Positions 16,278 through 26,036 of a stretch of DNA of 51,425 bases are shown one piece after another (position 1 is the stretch's first letter; each line of letters starts with the position of its first letter). The position numbers and the translations under genes are program-made. The notes beneath the pieces are model-generated. The model ran no database searches. It had not been told where the DNA came from and saw only the letters and a list, made by a program, of their open reading frames with translations. This DNA comes from Plasticicumulans acidivorans (GTDB lineage Bacteria > Pseudomonadota > Gammaproteobacteria > Competibacterales > Competibacteraceae): contig NZ_QGTJ01000008.1 of assembly GCF_003182095.1 (NCBI RefSeq), positions 145,323-196,747 on the forward strand, in the 5' to 3' direction.

Positions 16278-17183
16278 TCAGTAGCCGCGCCAGGGTTGCG
16301 GCTCGATGCTGCTGCCGCGCTCCTCGTCGAGCAGTTCGAGCAGGGCACGGGCCGCGTTCGAGGGCGTGTAGCCGGAATGCGAAACGACGCCGAGTTCGCG
16401 GCTCGGCGACAGGCCTTCCAGCTCCAGCGCGACCAGCTGGCCGTCGAGCATGCTGCGTGGCAGCAGCGACCAGCCGAGTCCGACCGAGACCATCATCTTG
16501 ATGGTTTCCAGATAGTTGGCGGAAAAGGCAATGCGCAGGCGCACGCCGAGCGGCTCGAACAGGCGCTCGATCAGCTCGCGGGTGTAGGTGCCGTACTCAG
16601 GCAGGATCGCAGCGTATTCGGCGAGCAGGAACGGCGAGATGCGTCGCTGCCGCGCCAGCGGATGCCCCGGCTGCACCACCAGCAGCAGGCGGTCGGTCCA
16701 CACGCTGCGCAGCGACAGCGGTGCCTCCGGGCGCAGCGGCAGGGTGACGATGGCCAGCTCGACGTCGCCGGCGGCGACGGCATGGCAGGCGGCTTCCGAG
16801 GCCATGAAGCGCAGGTCGAGCTGTACCTGCGGGTAGCGCGCGGTGAAGGTGCGCAGCACCGGCGGCAGGCGGTGCAGGCCGACGTGATGACTGGTGACCA
16901 GCGTCAGCGCGCCGGCGACCTGGCCGGAGAGATTGTGCAGCGCGCGCTTGCCGTCTTCGAGCTCGGCGAGCACGCGGCGCGCGCGCGGCAGCAGCGTGTT
17001 GCCGGCCTCGGTCAGCGGCACGCGGCGGCCGAGGCGGTCGAACAGCCTGACGCCGAGTTCGCTTTCCAGCGCCGAGATGCGTTTGCTGACCGCCGGCTGG
17101 GTGAGGAACAGCCGCTCGCCGGCCAGCGAAAACGAGCCGGTGTCGGCGACGGCGACGAAGGCCTGCAGCGCAGCGATGTCCAT
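16278..17183 (-). CDS. LysR-family regulator divergent from leuC
   Basis: A 301-residue LysR protein of normal length. The N-terminal helix-turn-helix is MDIAALQAFVAVADTGSFSL with the recognition helix LTQPAVSKRISALESELG. The C-terminal effector domain follows (VQLDLRFMASEAACHAV, DRLLLVVQPGHPLA, SVGLGWSLLPRSML). The start is the ATG at 17183, directly before the HTH. A LysR gene divergent from leuC also occurs in Pseudomonas, so control of leucine synthesis is likely. An inverted repeat lies in the shared promoter gap. The effector is unknown. Confidence 0.9.
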   Translation of the reverse strand: MDIAALQAFVAVADTGSFSLAGERLFLTQPAVSKRISALESELGVRLFDRLGRRVPLTEAGNTLLPRARRVLAELEDGKRALHNLSGQVAGALTLVTSHHVGLHRLPPVLRTFTARYPQVQLDLRFMASEAACHAVAAGDVELAIVTLPLRPEAPLSLRSVWTDRLLLVVQPGHPLARQRRISPFLLAEYAAILPEYGTYTRELIERLFEPLGVRLRIAFSANYLETIKMMVSVGLGWSLLPRSMLDGQLVALELEGLSPSRELGVVSHSGYTPSNAARALLELLDEERGSSIEPQPWRGY

Positions 17184-17225
17184 GAACCCGTTCCCATTCC
17201 TGATGGTCATCCATCGTATGAAAAA

Positions 17226-17261
17226 CATGAATTGGTGTCATGTCTGATCGCGGCGTAGATT
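17226..17261 (+). promoter_or_regulatory. leuC promoter with LysR-type operator candidate
   Basis: CATGA (17226-17230) and TCATG (17238-17242) form a perfect inverted repeat with a 7-bp gap. It overlaps TTGGTG (17232-17237), which is 18 bp from TAGATT (17256-17261), a plausible -35/-10 pair for leuC. A LysR protein bound here would contact the -35 region. Inferred from position and symmetry only. Confidence 0.4.
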
Positions 17262-17291
17262 CCGCGCACTGCAAGCTGGAGGACCGTGGCA

Positions 17292-18704
17292 ATGGCCGGC
17301 AAGACGCTTTACGACAAGCTCTGGGATGCGCACGTGGTGCGTACTGACGAAGACGGCACCGCGCTGCTCTACATCGACCGTCATCTGGTGCACGAGGTGA
17401 CCTCGCCGCAGGCTTTCGAGGGCCTGAAGCTCGCCGGCCGCCAGCCGTGGCGGCTGGATTCGATGCTGGCGGTGCCGGATCACAACGTGCCGACGACGCC
17501 GCGTGCCGGCGGCATCAGCGACATCGTCGATCCGGTGTCGCGCACGCAGGTCGAGACGCTCGACATCAACGCCCGCGAGCTGCACCTGAATTACTTCCCG
17601 ATCAACGATGTACGCCAGGGCATCGTGCACGTCATCGGCCCCGAGCAGGGCGCGACGCTGCCGGGCATGACGGTGGTCTGCGGTGACTCGCACACCGCCA
17701 CGCACGGTGCTTTCGCCGCGCTGGCCTTCGGCATCGGCACCTCCGAAGTCGAGCACGTGATGGCGACACAGTGCCTGATCCAGAAGAAGTCGAAGTCGAT
17801 GCTGGTGCGCGTCGACGGCGAGCTCGGCGCCGGCGTCGACGCCAAGGACGTGGTGCTGGCGATCATTGGTGTCATCGGTACCGCCGGCGGCACCGGCTAC
17901 GCCATCGAGTTCGGCGGCTCGGCGATCCGCGGCCTGTCGATGGAAGGGCGCATGACGGTCTGCAACATGGCGATCGAGGCCGGTGCGCGTGCCGGCATGA
18001 TCGCCTGCGACGACACTACCATTGAGTACGTGCGCGGCCGGCCGTTCGCGCCCAAGGGCGCTGACTGGGACACGGCGGTGGCGTGGTGGAAGACGCTGCA
18101 TTCCGACCCGGAGGCGACCTTCGATGCGCTGGTCGAGATCGACGCCGCGAAGATCCGCCCGCAGGTGACCTGGGGCACGTCGCCGGAAATGGTCGTCGCT
18201 GTCGACGAGCGCGTGCCCGATCCGGCCGCCGAGGCCGATCCGGTGAAGCGCTCGGGCATGCAGAAGGCACTCGCCTACATGGGCCTGGCGCCGAACCAGC
18301 CGATCACCGAGATTCTGCTCGATCGCGTGTTCATCGGCTCGTGCACCAATTCGCGTATCGAGGATCTGCGCGAGGCGGCGGCGGTGATCAAGGGCCGCAA
18401 GGTGGCGGCGAACGTCAAGCAGGCGCTGGTGGTGCCGGGCTCCGGTCTGGTCAAGGAGCAGGCCGAGGCCGAAGGGCTCGATCAGCTGTTTCTCGCCGCC
18501 GGCTTCGAGTGGCGCGAGCCCGGCTGCTCGATGTGTCTGGCGATGAACGCCGATCGCCTCGGCGCCGGCGAGCACTGCGCCAGCACCAGCAACCGTAATT
18601 TCGAGGGCCGTCAGGGCGCCGGTGGCCGTACCCATCTGGTCGGCCCGGCGATGGCGGCGGCGGCGGCGATCGCCGGCCACTTCGTCGATGTGCGCAACTT
18701 CTGA
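17292..18704 (+). CDS. leuC: 3-isopropylmalate dehydratase large subunit
   Basis: 470 residues, the usual LeuC length. It converts 2-isopropylmalate to 3-isopropylmalate in leucine synthesis, as a complex with LeuD and a 4Fe-4S cluster. Visible motifs are [12 protein letters not shown] at the start, [20 protein letters not shown], and the cluster cysteines in [17 protein letters not shown] and [14 protein letters not shown] at 17278-17282 lies nine bases before the ATG at 17292; a GTG at 17286 would be too close. leuD follows after 17 bp. Confidence 0.97.
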   Translation: MAGKTLYDKLWDAHVVRTDEDGTALLYIDRHLVHEVTSPQAFEGLKLAGRQPWRLDSMLAVPDHNVPTTPRAGGISDIVDPVSRTQVETLDINARELHLNYFPINDVRQGIVHVIGPEQGATLPGMTVVCGDSHTATHGAFAALAFGIGTSEVEHVMATQCLIQKKSKSMLVRVDGELGAGVDAKDVVLAIIGVIGTAGGTGYAIEFGGSAIRGLSMEGRMTVCNMAIEAGARAGMIACDDTTIEYVRGRPFAPKGADWDTAVAWWKTLHSDPEATFDALVEIDAAKIRPQVTWGTSPEMVVAVDERVPDPAAEADPVKRSGMQKALAYMGLAPNQPITEILLDRVFIGSCTNSRIEDLREAAAVIKGRKVAANVKQALVVPGSGLVKEQAEAEGLDQLFLAAGFEWREPGCSMCLAMNADRLGAGEHCASTSNRNFEGRQGAGGRTHLVGPAMAAAAAIAGHFVDVRNF

Positions 18705-18721
18705 CAGCGAGGACGCAGACC

Positions 18722-19363
18722 ATGAAGCCTTTCACGCAACTCGACGGCCTCGTCGTCGCCCTCGACCGGCCGAATGTCGACACCGACGCGATCATTCCCA
18801 AGCAGTTTCTGAAGTCGATCAAGCGCTCGGGCTTCGGCCCGAACCTGTTCGACGAGTGGCGCTACCTCGATGTCGGCCAGCCGGGCCAGGACTGCGCCGG
18901 GCGGCCGCTGAACACGGACTTCGTGCTCAACCAGCCGCGCTACCAGGGCGCCAGCGTGCTGCTGGCGCGCAAGAACTTCGGCTGCGGCAGCTCGCGTGAG
19001 CACGCGGTGTGGGCGCTGGAGGACTTCGGCATCCGCTGCGTCATCGCGCCGAGCTTCGCCGATATCTTCTTCAGCAACTGCGGCAAGAACGGCGTGCTGG
19101 CGATCCGTCTGCCGGAGGTCAGCATCGATCGCCTGTTCCAGGCGGTGACGGCGCAGGAAGGCTATCGGCTGGTCGTCGATCTGCAGACGCAGACGCTCAC
19201 CACGCCGGATGGCGAGGTGATCGACTTCGAGGTCGATCCGTTCCGCAAGGAATGCCTGCTCAACGGCTGGGATGACATCGGCCTGACGCTGCGCCACGCC
19301 GATGAAATCCGTGCCTACGAAGCCAGGCGGCGCCAGGAAGCGCCGTGGCTGTTCGCACACTGA
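18722..19363 (+). CDS. leuD: 3-isopropylmalate dehydratase small subunit
   Basis: 213 residues, normal for proteobacterial LeuD. The N-terminus [20 protein letters not shown] and the motif [18 protein letters not shown], which shapes the swivel-domain substrate loop, are clear. It pairs with LeuC from the gene just upstream. In contrast to the tight leuC-leuD spacing, about 750 bp and a small unrelated gene separate it from leuB. Confidence 0.96.
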   Translation: MKPFTQLDGLVVALDRPNVDTDAIIPKQFLKSIKRSGFGPNLFDEWRYLDVGQPGQDCAGRPLNTDFVLNQPRYQGASVLLARKNFGCGSSREHAVWALEDFGIRCVIAPSFADIFFSNCGKNGVLAIRLPEVSIDRLFQAVTAQEGYRLVVDLQTQTLTTPDGEVIDFEVDPFRKECLLNGWDDIGLTLRHADEIRAYEARRRQEAPWLFAH

Positions 19364-19419
19364 CGTACGATCGGGCACGATCGACGCCTTGAGCCGCTGA
19401 TATTCGGGAGGCTGGGGGT

Positions 19420-20007
19420 ATGTCGAGCATCGAGATGGCGGTGCGTAATGCGCGGGCGATCGAATCCCTGCTGGAGCAGCGCCTCGGCGCCACCGGCAAG
19501 GGCCTGCACGAAAAGCTCAACAGTGTGCAGGGGCATCTGCCGGCGGACATCGTCAAGACCGCGCGCTGGATCGCGACGCTGCGCAACTCGGCCGTGCATC
19601 AGGACGCCTTCGAGATCGAACGGCCCGAGGATTTCATGAACGCGGCCTCCCGGGTGATCAGTTTCCTGGAGCACCTGCCGGCGGCGGCACCCGGGCAGCG
19701 CGCACCATCGGCGCGCGCACCGGCGGAGTACAGCCCCTTCGTCGCCGGGCTGAAGCTCGAATCGGTGGAGACCGATCCGCGTACCGTGGCGCCGCCACCG
19801 CCGGTGGTGCCCACGCGCCGGCCGGCCGTGCCGCCGGCTCAGCGGCCGCGGCGGGCACCGCGCCGTCGCGAGGGGCGCGGGCGCGCAGAGGGTAGTGGTG
19901 GTCTGGTCGGCCTGGTCGGTGCGCTGCTGCTGGTGCTGCTCGCCGTGTTGTTCGCGACCGGGCACATCCACATCGGGCCGCAGGGGCTGGGGTTCGGTGT
20001 GCAGTAG
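19420..20007 (+). CDS. Tail-anchored protein with a DUF4145-like domain
   Basis: A 195-residue protein. The N-terminal 85 residues are helical and resemble DUF4145: [17 protein letters not shown], then [16 protein letters not shown] with the Arg-Asn-x3-His core. A Pro/Arg-rich linker (about 88-155) follows, then one hydrophobic helix ([19 protein letters not shown], about 160-180) and a short glycine-rich tail. This predicts a cytoplasmic domain tethered to the inner membrane. It sits between leuD and leuB on the same strand and is likely co-transcribed. I know of no function in leucine synthesis; Pseudomonas also has an extra gene at this position. Confidence 0.75.
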   Translation: MSSIEMAVRNARAIESLLEQRLGATGKGLHEKLNSVQGHLPADIVKTARWIATLRNSAVHQDAFEIERPEDFMNAASRVISFLEHLPAAAPGQRAPSARAPAEYSPFVAGLKLESVETDPRTVAPPPPVVPTRRPAVPPAQRPRRAPRRREGRGRAEGSGGLVGLVGALLLVLLAVLFATGHIHIGPQGLGFGVQ

Positions 20008-20116
20008 GAAGATGCGCCGATCTGCTGGTCGAACGGGCGCTGAGACTGCCCATCATCGTATGACCCGGCCGCCCGGCGCGGCCGTTTTGAATGGACTGAC
20101 CCAGGACACACGAAAC

Positions 20117-21193
20117 ATGAGCAAGAAGATTCTGGTTCTCGCCGGCGACGGCATCGGCCCCGAGATCGTCGGGGAGGCGGTCAAGGTGATCGGCGTGCTG
20201 CAGCGCGAGTACGGCCTCGACGTCGAGCTCGACAGTGCGCTGCTCGGCGGCTGTGCCGTCGATGCCAGCGGCGAGCCGTACCCGGCTGCGACGCAGGCCA
20301 AGGCCCGTGCCGCCGATGCGGTGCTGCTCGGCGCCGTCGGCGGGCCGCAGTACGACACGCTGCCGCGGCCGCAGCGCCCGGAGCGCGGCCTGCTCGCCAT
20401 CCGCAAGGATCTGAACCTGTTCGCCAATCTGCGCCCGGCGATGGTCTATCCGCAGCTCGCCGCCGCCAGCTCGCTGAAACCCGAGCTGGTTGCCGGGCTC
20501 GACATCCTGATCGTGCGCGAGCTGACCGGTGACATCTATTTCGGTGAGCCGCGTGGCATCGAGCAGCGCAACGGCGAGCGCGTCGGCTTCAACACGATGA
20601 TCTACTCCGAGTCGGAGATCCGTCGCATCGTGCGCGTCGCCTTCGAGGCCGCGCGCAAGCGTGGCGGCCGCGTCTGCTCGATCGACAAGATGAACGTGCT
20701 GGAGACGACGCAGCTGTGGCGCGACGTCGCCGAGGAAGTCGCCAGGGATTATGCGGACGTCAGCCTCAGCCACATGCTGGTCGACAACGCCGCGATGCAG
20801 CTGGTGCGCAATCCCAAGCAGTTCGACGTGATGGTCACCGGCAATATCTTCGGCGACATCCTCTCCGATGAGGCGTCGATGCTGACCGGCTCGATCGGCA
20901 TGCTGCCGTCGGCCTCGCTCGACGAGCACGGCAAGGGCATGTACGAGCCGATCCACGGCTCGGCCCCGGACATCGCCGGCAAGGGCGTGGCCAATCCGCT
21001 GGCGACGATCCTGTCGGTGGCGATGATGCTGCGCTATTCGCTGGAGCGCGCCGATCTGGCCGAGCGCGTCGAGCGCGCGGTTTCGCGCGTGCTCGATCAG
21101 GGGCTGCGCACCGCCGACATCTGGTCGGCCGGCTGCGAGAAGGTCGGCACCGTGGCGATGGGTGCGGCGGTGCTCGCGGCGCTCGCCGACTGA
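20117..21193 (+). CDS. leuB: 3-isopropylmalate dehydrogenase
   Basis: 358 residues, normal for LeuB. It oxidises and decarboxylates 3-isopropylmalate with NAD, the third leucine-specific step. The N-terminus [17 protein letters not shown] is diagnostic; [13 protein letters not shown], the tyrosine-containing substrate loop and [19 protein letters not shown] (the adenine-side motif) are also clear. The ATG at 20117 is chosen because the glycine-rich start of the enzyme begins there; only a weak AGGA lies upstream. Confidence 0.96.
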   Translation: MSKKILVLAGDGIGPEIVGEAVKVIGVLQREYGLDVELDSALLGGCAVDASGEPYPAATQAKARAADAVLLGAVGGPQYDTLPRPQRPERGLLAIRKDLNLFANLRPAMVYPQLAAASSLKPELVAGLDILIVRELTGDIYFGEPRGIEQRNGERVGFNTMIYSESEIRRIVRVAFEAARKRGGRVCSIDKMNVLETTQLWRDVAEEVARDYADVSLSHMLVDNAAMQLVRNPKQFDVMVTGNIFGDILSDEASMLTGSIGMLPSASLDEHGKGMYEPIHGSAPDIAGKGVANPLATILSVAMMLRYSLERADLAERVERAVSRVLDQGLRTADIWSAGCEKVGTVAMGAAVLAALAD

Positions 21194-21256
21194 GCGGGTG
21201 CACGCAATACGGTTATCACGCGGTGGCCGGGCGCCGCCGCTGCAGAGGTCAAGAAA

Positions 21257-22366
21257 ATGAAGCGAGTAGGTCTGGTGGGCTGGCGTGGCATGGTCGGCTC
21301 GGTGCTGATGGAGCGCATGCGGGCGGAGAATGATTTCGCGCTGATCGATCCGGTGTTCTTCACCACGTCCAACGTCGGCGGTGCGGCGCCCGATGTCGGC
21401 AAGGGCGCGTCGAGCCTGCAGGATGCGAAGTCGATCGCGGCGTTGGCGGCGATGGATGTGATCATCTCCTGCCAGGGTGGCGACTACACCAACGCCATCT
21501 ACCCGCAGCTGCGGGCCGCCGGCTGGGACGGCTACTGGATCGACGCCGCTTCGGCGCTGCGCATGGAGGCGGATGCGGTCATCGTCCTCGATCCGGTCAA
21601 CCGCGGCGTCATCGACGCGGCGCTGGCCAGGGGCGTGCGCAACTACATCGGCGGCAACTGCACCAACTCGATCCTGCTGATGGGTGTCGGCGGCCTGTTC
21701 AAGGCCGGGCTGGTGGAGTGGGTCAGCTCGATGACCTATCAGGCGGCCTCCGGCGCCGGTGCACAGAACATGCGCGAGCTGCTGGCGCAGATGGGTGCGC
21801 TGCACGCCTCGGTCGCCGAGCTGCTCGCCGATCCGGCCTCGGCGATCCTCGACATCGACCGCAAGGTGGCGGCGACGATGCGTGACGAGGCCTTCCCGGC
21901 GCAGCATTTCGGCGCGCCGCTGGCCGGTTCGCTGATCCCGTGGATCGACAAGCAGCTCGACAACGGCCAGTCCAAGGAAGAGTGGAAGGGGCAGGCCGAG
22001 GTCAACAAGATCCTCGGCACCGAGAGCACGATCCCGGTCGACGGCCTGTGTGTGCGCATCGGCGCGATGCGCTGCCACAGCCTGGCGCTGACGCTCAAGC
22101 TCAACCGTGATCTGCCGCTTGCTGACATCGAAGCGCTGATCCGCGAGGGCAATCCGTGGGTCAAGTACGTCGCCAATGAGCGCCCGCTGTCGATGCAGGA
22201 GCTGACGCCGGCGGCTGTCACCGGCAAGCTCGACATCGCCGTCGGTCGCGTGCGCAAGCTCAACATGGGTCCGCAGTATCTGTCGGCCTTCGTCTGCGGC
22301 GACCAGCTGCTGTGGGGCGCTGCCGAGCCGCTGCGGCGCATGCTGCGCATCCTGCTCGAAGCCTGA
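21257..22366 (+). CDS. asd: Aspartate-semialdehyde dehydrogenase
   Basis: 369 residues, matching the Asd type of Gram-negative bacteria. It makes aspartate-4-semialdehyde, the branch point for lysine, diaminopimelate, threonine and methionine. Visible are the NADP loop [17 protein letters not shown], the catalytic cysteine in [14 protein letters not shown] and the substrate-binding region [18 protein letters not shown] lies seven bases before the ATG. A strong terminator follows the gene, so it probably ends one transcription unit. Confidence 0.97.
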   Translation: MKRVGLVGWRGMVGSVLMERMRAENDFALIDPVFFTTSNVGGAAPDVGKGASSLQDAKSIAALAAMDVIISCQGGDYTNAIYPQLRAAGWDGYWIDAASALRMEADAVIVLDPVNRGVIDAALARGVRNYIGGNCTNSILLMGVGGLFKAGLVEWVSSMTYQAASGAGAQNMRELLAQMGALHASVAELLADPASAILDIDRKVAATMRDEAFPAQHFGAPLAGSLIPWIDKQLDNGQSKEEWKGQAEVNKILGTESTIPVDGLCVRIGAMRCHSLALTLKLNRDLPLADIEALIREGNPWVKYVANERPLSMQELTPAAVTGKLDIAVGRVRKLNMGPQYLSAFVCGDQLLWGAAEPLRRMLRILLEA

Positions 22367-22414
22367 GTCGGGTTATCCTTGGAAGTGGCTGACGGCGTGA
22401 TGCCGGCAGCCTCG

Positions 22415-22450
22415 CGGGCCCGCCGGAGTCACCGGCGGGCCCGTTCGTTT
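22415..22450 (+). terminator. Intrinsic terminator after asd
   Basis: CGGGCCCGCCGG (22415-22426), loop AGTCA, and CCGGCGGGCCCG (22432-22443) form a perfect 12-bp GC-rich stem. It is followed by TTCGTTT, a T-rich but broken tract. It stands 48 bp past the asd stop and 20 bp before the next start. Confidence 0.75.
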
Positions 22451-22470
22451 CGCCGCATGCGGGAGAGCAG

Positions 22471-23475
22471 ATGATGAATGACCAGGCCTTGATCGCAGTC
22501 GTCGGTGCCGACGGACTGCTCGGTGAGGCCCTGCTGGCTGAACTGGCCGACAGCGGCTGGCCGGCATCGCGCCTGCGCGCGCTGGTGGCCGAAGAGGCTG
22601 TCGGCACGCGCCTTGAGTACGCGGACACCTACCTCAAAAGCGCTGCCGCCGCGGGTTTCGATTTCGCTGACGTCGCCGTCGCCTTGTTCGCTGATGCCGA
22701 GCTGACGGCGCAGAGTCTGTCGCAAGCACGGGCGGCTGGCGCCAGGCTGCTCGATCTCAGCGGTCATCTGGCGACGACGACGCATGTGCCGGTGGTCGTG
22801 CACGCGGTCAATGATGCTGAGCTCGGTGCGCAGACGGCGCTGATCGCGCCGCCGGCGGTGGTGGTTGCCGCCGCACGTGTGGTCGCTGCGCTGCAGCCGC
22901 TCGCCGGTGTGGAGCGTATCGACCTGACCTGGCTGCGCGCGGTGTCGAACGATGGCCGTGCCGGCATCGATGAACTGGCCCGGCAGACCGCCAATCTGCT
23001 CAACGCACGCCCGATCGAACCGCACCTGTATCCGCAGCAGATCGCCTTCAACGTGCTGCCGGGCTGGGACGGCTTCGACGCGACCGGCTATACCGCTGAG
23101 GAAGCCCTGTGCAGCCGTCTGCTGGCCGAGGCTGTCGGCGTGCCGAGCGAGTGCGTGACGGCACTGGCGCTGCGCATGCCGGTATTCTTCGGGGACGGTT
23201 GCGTGCTGCGCCTGCGCCTGATGCGTGGTGTGCCCTGCGGTCAGTTGCAGCGTGCACTGGAGGCCAGCGCAGGGCTCGACTGCCTGGCACTGGACGATGC
23301 CCCGGTGTCGCCGGTGGTCGATGCCGTGTCGCAGTCCCTGCCGCAGATCGCGCTGCTGCGAGCGGCTGCCGGGGAGGCACGGGACTTGAATCTGTGGATA
23401 GTGGCAGATAATGTGCGGGCAGCTGCGTCGAACGGGGTCGCTGTCGCGAGAACGCTGGTGGACGGTCCGCGCTGA
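22471..23475 (+). CDS. USG-1-like protein, Asd paralogue lacking the catalytic cysteine
   Basis: A 334-residue protein with the Asd fold. The nucleotide loop is present (IAVVGADGLLGEALLAELAD), as are the dimer core (VERIDLTWLRAVSNDGRAGI) and FNVLPGWDGFDATGYTAEE. At the place of the catalytic GGNCT motif it reads LIAPPAVVVAAARVV, with no cysteine, so dehydrogenase activity is not expected. Pseudomonas has such a paralogue between asd and fimV, often called USG-1. Its role is unknown. Starts at 22471 or 22474 (ATG ATG), with GGAG upstream. Confidence 0.85.
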   Translation: MMNDQALIAVVGADGLLGEALLAELADSGWPASRLRALVAEEAVGTRLEYADTYLKSAAAAGFDFADVAVALFADAELTAQSLSQARAAGARLLDLSGHLATTTHVPVVVHAVNDAELGAQTALIAPPAVVVAAARVVAALQPLAGVERIDLTWLRAVSNDGRAGIDELARQTANLLNARPIEPHLYPQQIAFNVLPGWDGFDATGYTAEEALCSRLLAEAVGVPSECVTALALRMPVFFGDGCVLRLRLMRGVPCGQLQRALEASAGLDCLALDDAPVSPVVDAVSQSLPQIALLRAAAGEARDLNLWIVADNVRAAASNGVAVARTLVDGPR

Positions 23476-23547
23476 CGCCGGGGCCAAAGAGTCGCGTTGG
23501 CCGTACAGCCTCCTAACAACCGCCAGGATGCGGCGGAATCCACTTCG

Positions 23548-23562
23548 TCCGTAGCCTACGGA
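23548..23562. repeat. 15-bp inverted repeat upstream of fimV
   Basis: TCCGTAG-C-CTACGGA, 7-bp arms around one base, lies 19 bp before the fimV ATG. It may be an operator or a small RNA hairpin next to the ribosome binding region. No T tract follows, so it is not a terminator. No other copy was noticed in the window. Confidence 0.3.
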
Positions 23563-23581
23563 TACCGAGACGCGATCGACG

Positions 23582-25972
23582 ATGACAAAAGGGAATAGAC
23601 GGAGTCGTGCCCTGCTGGCGGGGCTTTTGCTGGCGCCGGGTGTGGCTGCAGCGATCGGCGTTGGGCCGATACAGGTTCATTCGGGGCTCAACCAGCCCCT
23701 GCAGGCAGATGTCGAGCTGCTGTCTGTCGTTCCGGACGAATTGCAGAATTATTCGGTGCGCATCGCGCCGGCTCGTGCCTTCGAGCAGCTGGGGCTGGAG
23801 CGTATCGGTCCGGTGTCCGATCTGGAGTTCCAGCTCCAGTCCAGGCCGGACGGACACAGCTATATCCACATCACGTCCAAGCAGCCGGTGCGTGATCCGG
23901 CGCTGAACTTTCTGGTGGAACTGAGCGGCCCGAACGGGCAGCTGCTGCGCGAGTTCGCCATTCTGCTCGACCCGGTTCGTCCCGGCGCGCGTCCATCGCG
24001 GTCGGGCATCGCCATTGCGCAGGGTGCCAGCGTTTCTCCGGCCTTGCCGAGCGGGCCGCGCGGCGGGTACGGGCCCGTCCAGCGGGGTGAGACCCTGTGG
24101 GCCATCGCTGATCGTCTGCGTCCTGCAGGCATGCCGACCGCCGTGGCCGTACGGCGTTTGTTCGACACCAACCCTGCCGCTTTCATCGGTCGCAATCCCA
24201 GCGCCTTGCGCGCGGGAGCGATGCTGTCACTCCCCGAAACGGAAGGCTGGCAGGTCGCGGCAGCCCCGACGACTCCGGCAGCCGCCGTGCCGCCGATAAA
24301 CGCAGTGCCTCCGGTGACCAGCAGCGGTGAAGTGCGTGTGCCGCAGCCGCTGGCCCCCTCGGCGCCGGCAGCGGTGGGCAATGATGCGCAGGTGCGACTG
24401 GTTGCGCCTGAGAGTACGCCGCCCGCGGGGCCTGCAGAATTGCCGGCCGCGCCGCCCGCGGCCGGACCTGATCCGCTGGTCAATGCCGCTCCAGTCGCGC
24501 AGATCGCTGTCGAGGATGGTCGTCTGCGTCTGCAGGCATCCGGCCTGGAGCATCTGCAGAGCCGTTTGGAGACCCAGCCTGCGGCGGCGGCTCCGCCTCC
24601 CGTGCCGGTCAATCCGGCGGCGCCGAAGGTCGATAACCGGCCGGCGGTGGCGACGGCACCGATTGCCCCGGCGGTGGCGCCGCGGCAGTCACCACCGGTA
24701 CCCAAGGAGACCGGCTTCTTCGATTATCTGCTCGATGATCCTTTGACGCTCGGCGGTCTCGGCCTTGCGGCCGTAGCCGCATTGGCGGGCGGGCTCCTGG
24801 TGGTCCGCCGCCGCCGTCAGGCCGAACTCGATGGTGCCAGTGTCCAGCCCGAGTTCAAGCGGGTCGAGCCGGCGTCGGTCGACAGTACTGCCGCAGCCGG
24901 TGAGTCGCCGCGATCGCTGCCCGAGGCGACGGGAAGTGCCGAGCAGGGCGATGTCGCCGAGCGGGCATCGCTGCTGGCCGCCGTTGGCAAGTACCCGGAG
25001 GCGCGTGCACTGCTTGAACAGGCACTGACACAGGCACCCGACAGTACGACGGTGCGCCTGCGCCTGTTGGATGTGCTGCATGCGATGCGTGACGCCACCG
25101 CTTTCCGCGTGGCCGCGGGCCCCCTGCGCGAGCTGGTGTACGCCGACACCGATCCATTGTGGTTGCGTGTGGCCCGCATGGGGCGCGAGGTCTGTCCCGA
25201 AGATCCGCTGTTCAACCCGCCTGCGGCCGCATCGAGCGCTGAAGCATCAACGCCGGCCGTGCCGTCTGAAGGCGGCGCTGCTGGCGCCAAGACGCCCGCG
25301 CCAGCTCCCGCAGCGCCGCTGCCAGGTCCGGCCAGTGAGCCGCCGGCGCTGGGTGATATGTCAGGTCTGACATTCGAGCGTGTGGCGCCGGCGGCCGAAA
25401 AGGGCCGAGCCAGTTCCGGTGCGCTCGACGATCTCAGTCTCGGCGATCTGGACTTTGGCGATGTTGCCTTGCCAAACCTGAGCACGGCACCGAAGCCGGA
25501 GGTGCAGGATAAGCCCAAAGAGGCGGCGCCGGCTGGTGGCTTCGATCTGACGTTCGATCTGCCGGATCTGAACCCGACGGCGCCGGTGAGCACCAAGGCC
25601 GAGACTTCGGCCGCTGCGGCAGCGGTGAAGGAGAATGTCGAGGAGACGCCGGCGGATACCGGCTTTACCTTCGAGCCGGTTCTGGCTCCGCCGCCGATCG
25701 TTGAGCCATTGCAGCTTGACGATGTTCCTGTCGTGCCTGAGCACAAGCCTTCTGTCGAGTCTCCGGTGCTGTCGATGGGGCCGGCGGAGATGGTCGAAGC
25801 CGGTGCCGACGAGGAAGACGAGTTCGTCGAGACCAAGCTCGATCTGGCGCTCGCTTATATCGACATGGACGATCCGCTCGGTGCACGCACCCTGCTGGAA
25901 GAGGTGCTGGTGGAAGGCGGCAAGCAGCAGCGGCTCAGGGCACAGGCGCTGCTCGACAAACTCGCTTCCTGA
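23582..25972 (+). CDS. fimV: FimV-family polar landmark/pilus assembly protein
   Basis: A 796-residue inner-membrane protein. A signal-like segment (LLAGLLLAPGVAAA) is followed by the FimV N-domain (VGPIQVHSGLNQPLQADVEL) and a periplasmic LysM-type segment (RGETLWAIADRLRP, about 165-220). A Pro/Ala-rich region precedes one membrane helix (TLGGLGLAAVAALAGGLLV, about 384-402). The cytoplasmic part has a TPR-like segment (AVGKYPEARALLEQALTQAP) and an acidic linker. The closing FimV domain is KLDLALAYIDMDDPLGARTL. In Pseudomonas FimV is needed for type IV pilus function and polar localisation. It lies between the Asd paralogue and truA as there. Confidence 0.92.
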   Translation: MTKGNRRSRALLAGLLLAPGVAAAIGVGPIQVHSGLNQPLQADVELLSVVPDELQNYSVRIAPARAFEQLGLERIGPVSDLEFQLQSRPDGHSYIHITSKQPVRDPALNFLVELSGPNGQLLREFAILLDPVRPGARPSRSGIAIAQGASVSPALPSGPRGGYGPVQRGETLWAIADRLRPAGMPTAVAVRRLFDTNPAAFIGRNPSALRAGAMLSLPETEGWQVAAAPTTPAAAVPPINAVPPVTSSGEVRVPQPLAPSAPAAVGNDAQVRLVAPESTPPAGPAELPAAPPAAGPDPLVNAAPVAQIAVEDGRLRLQASGLEHLQSRLETQPAAAAPPPVPVNPAAPKVDNRPAVATAPIAPAVAPRQSPPVPKETGFFDYLLDDPLTLGGLGLAAVAALAGGLLVVRRRRQAELDGASVQPEFKRVEPASVDSTAAAGESPRSLPEATGSAEQGDVAERASLLAAVGKYPEARALLEQALTQAPDSTTVRLRLLDVLHAMRDATAFRVAAGPLRELVYADTDPLWLRVARMGREVCPEDPLFNPPAAASSAEASTPAVPSEGGAAGAKTPAPAPAAPLPGPASEPPALGDMSGLTFERVAPAAEKGRASSGALDDLSLGDLDFGDVALPNLSTAPKPEVQDKPKEAAPAGGFDLTFDLPDLNPTAPVSTKAETSAAAAAVKENVEETPADTGFTFEPVLAPPPIVEPLQLDDVPVVPEHKPSVESPVLSMGPAEMVEAGADEEDEFVETKLDLALAYIDMDDPLGARTLLEEVLVEGGKQQRLRAQALLDKLAS

Positions 25973-26036
25973 CGCAGCCGGCTGCTGGCGCGTCAGGGCT
26001 GCCGTCTCTTGCCGCTGAGCTGATGCGGTCGCCTGC

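Noticed and set aside
19658..22078. 806-codon open frame opposite leuB and asd
   Set aside because: Antisense shadow of leuB and asd, whose active-site motifs are intact on the + strand.
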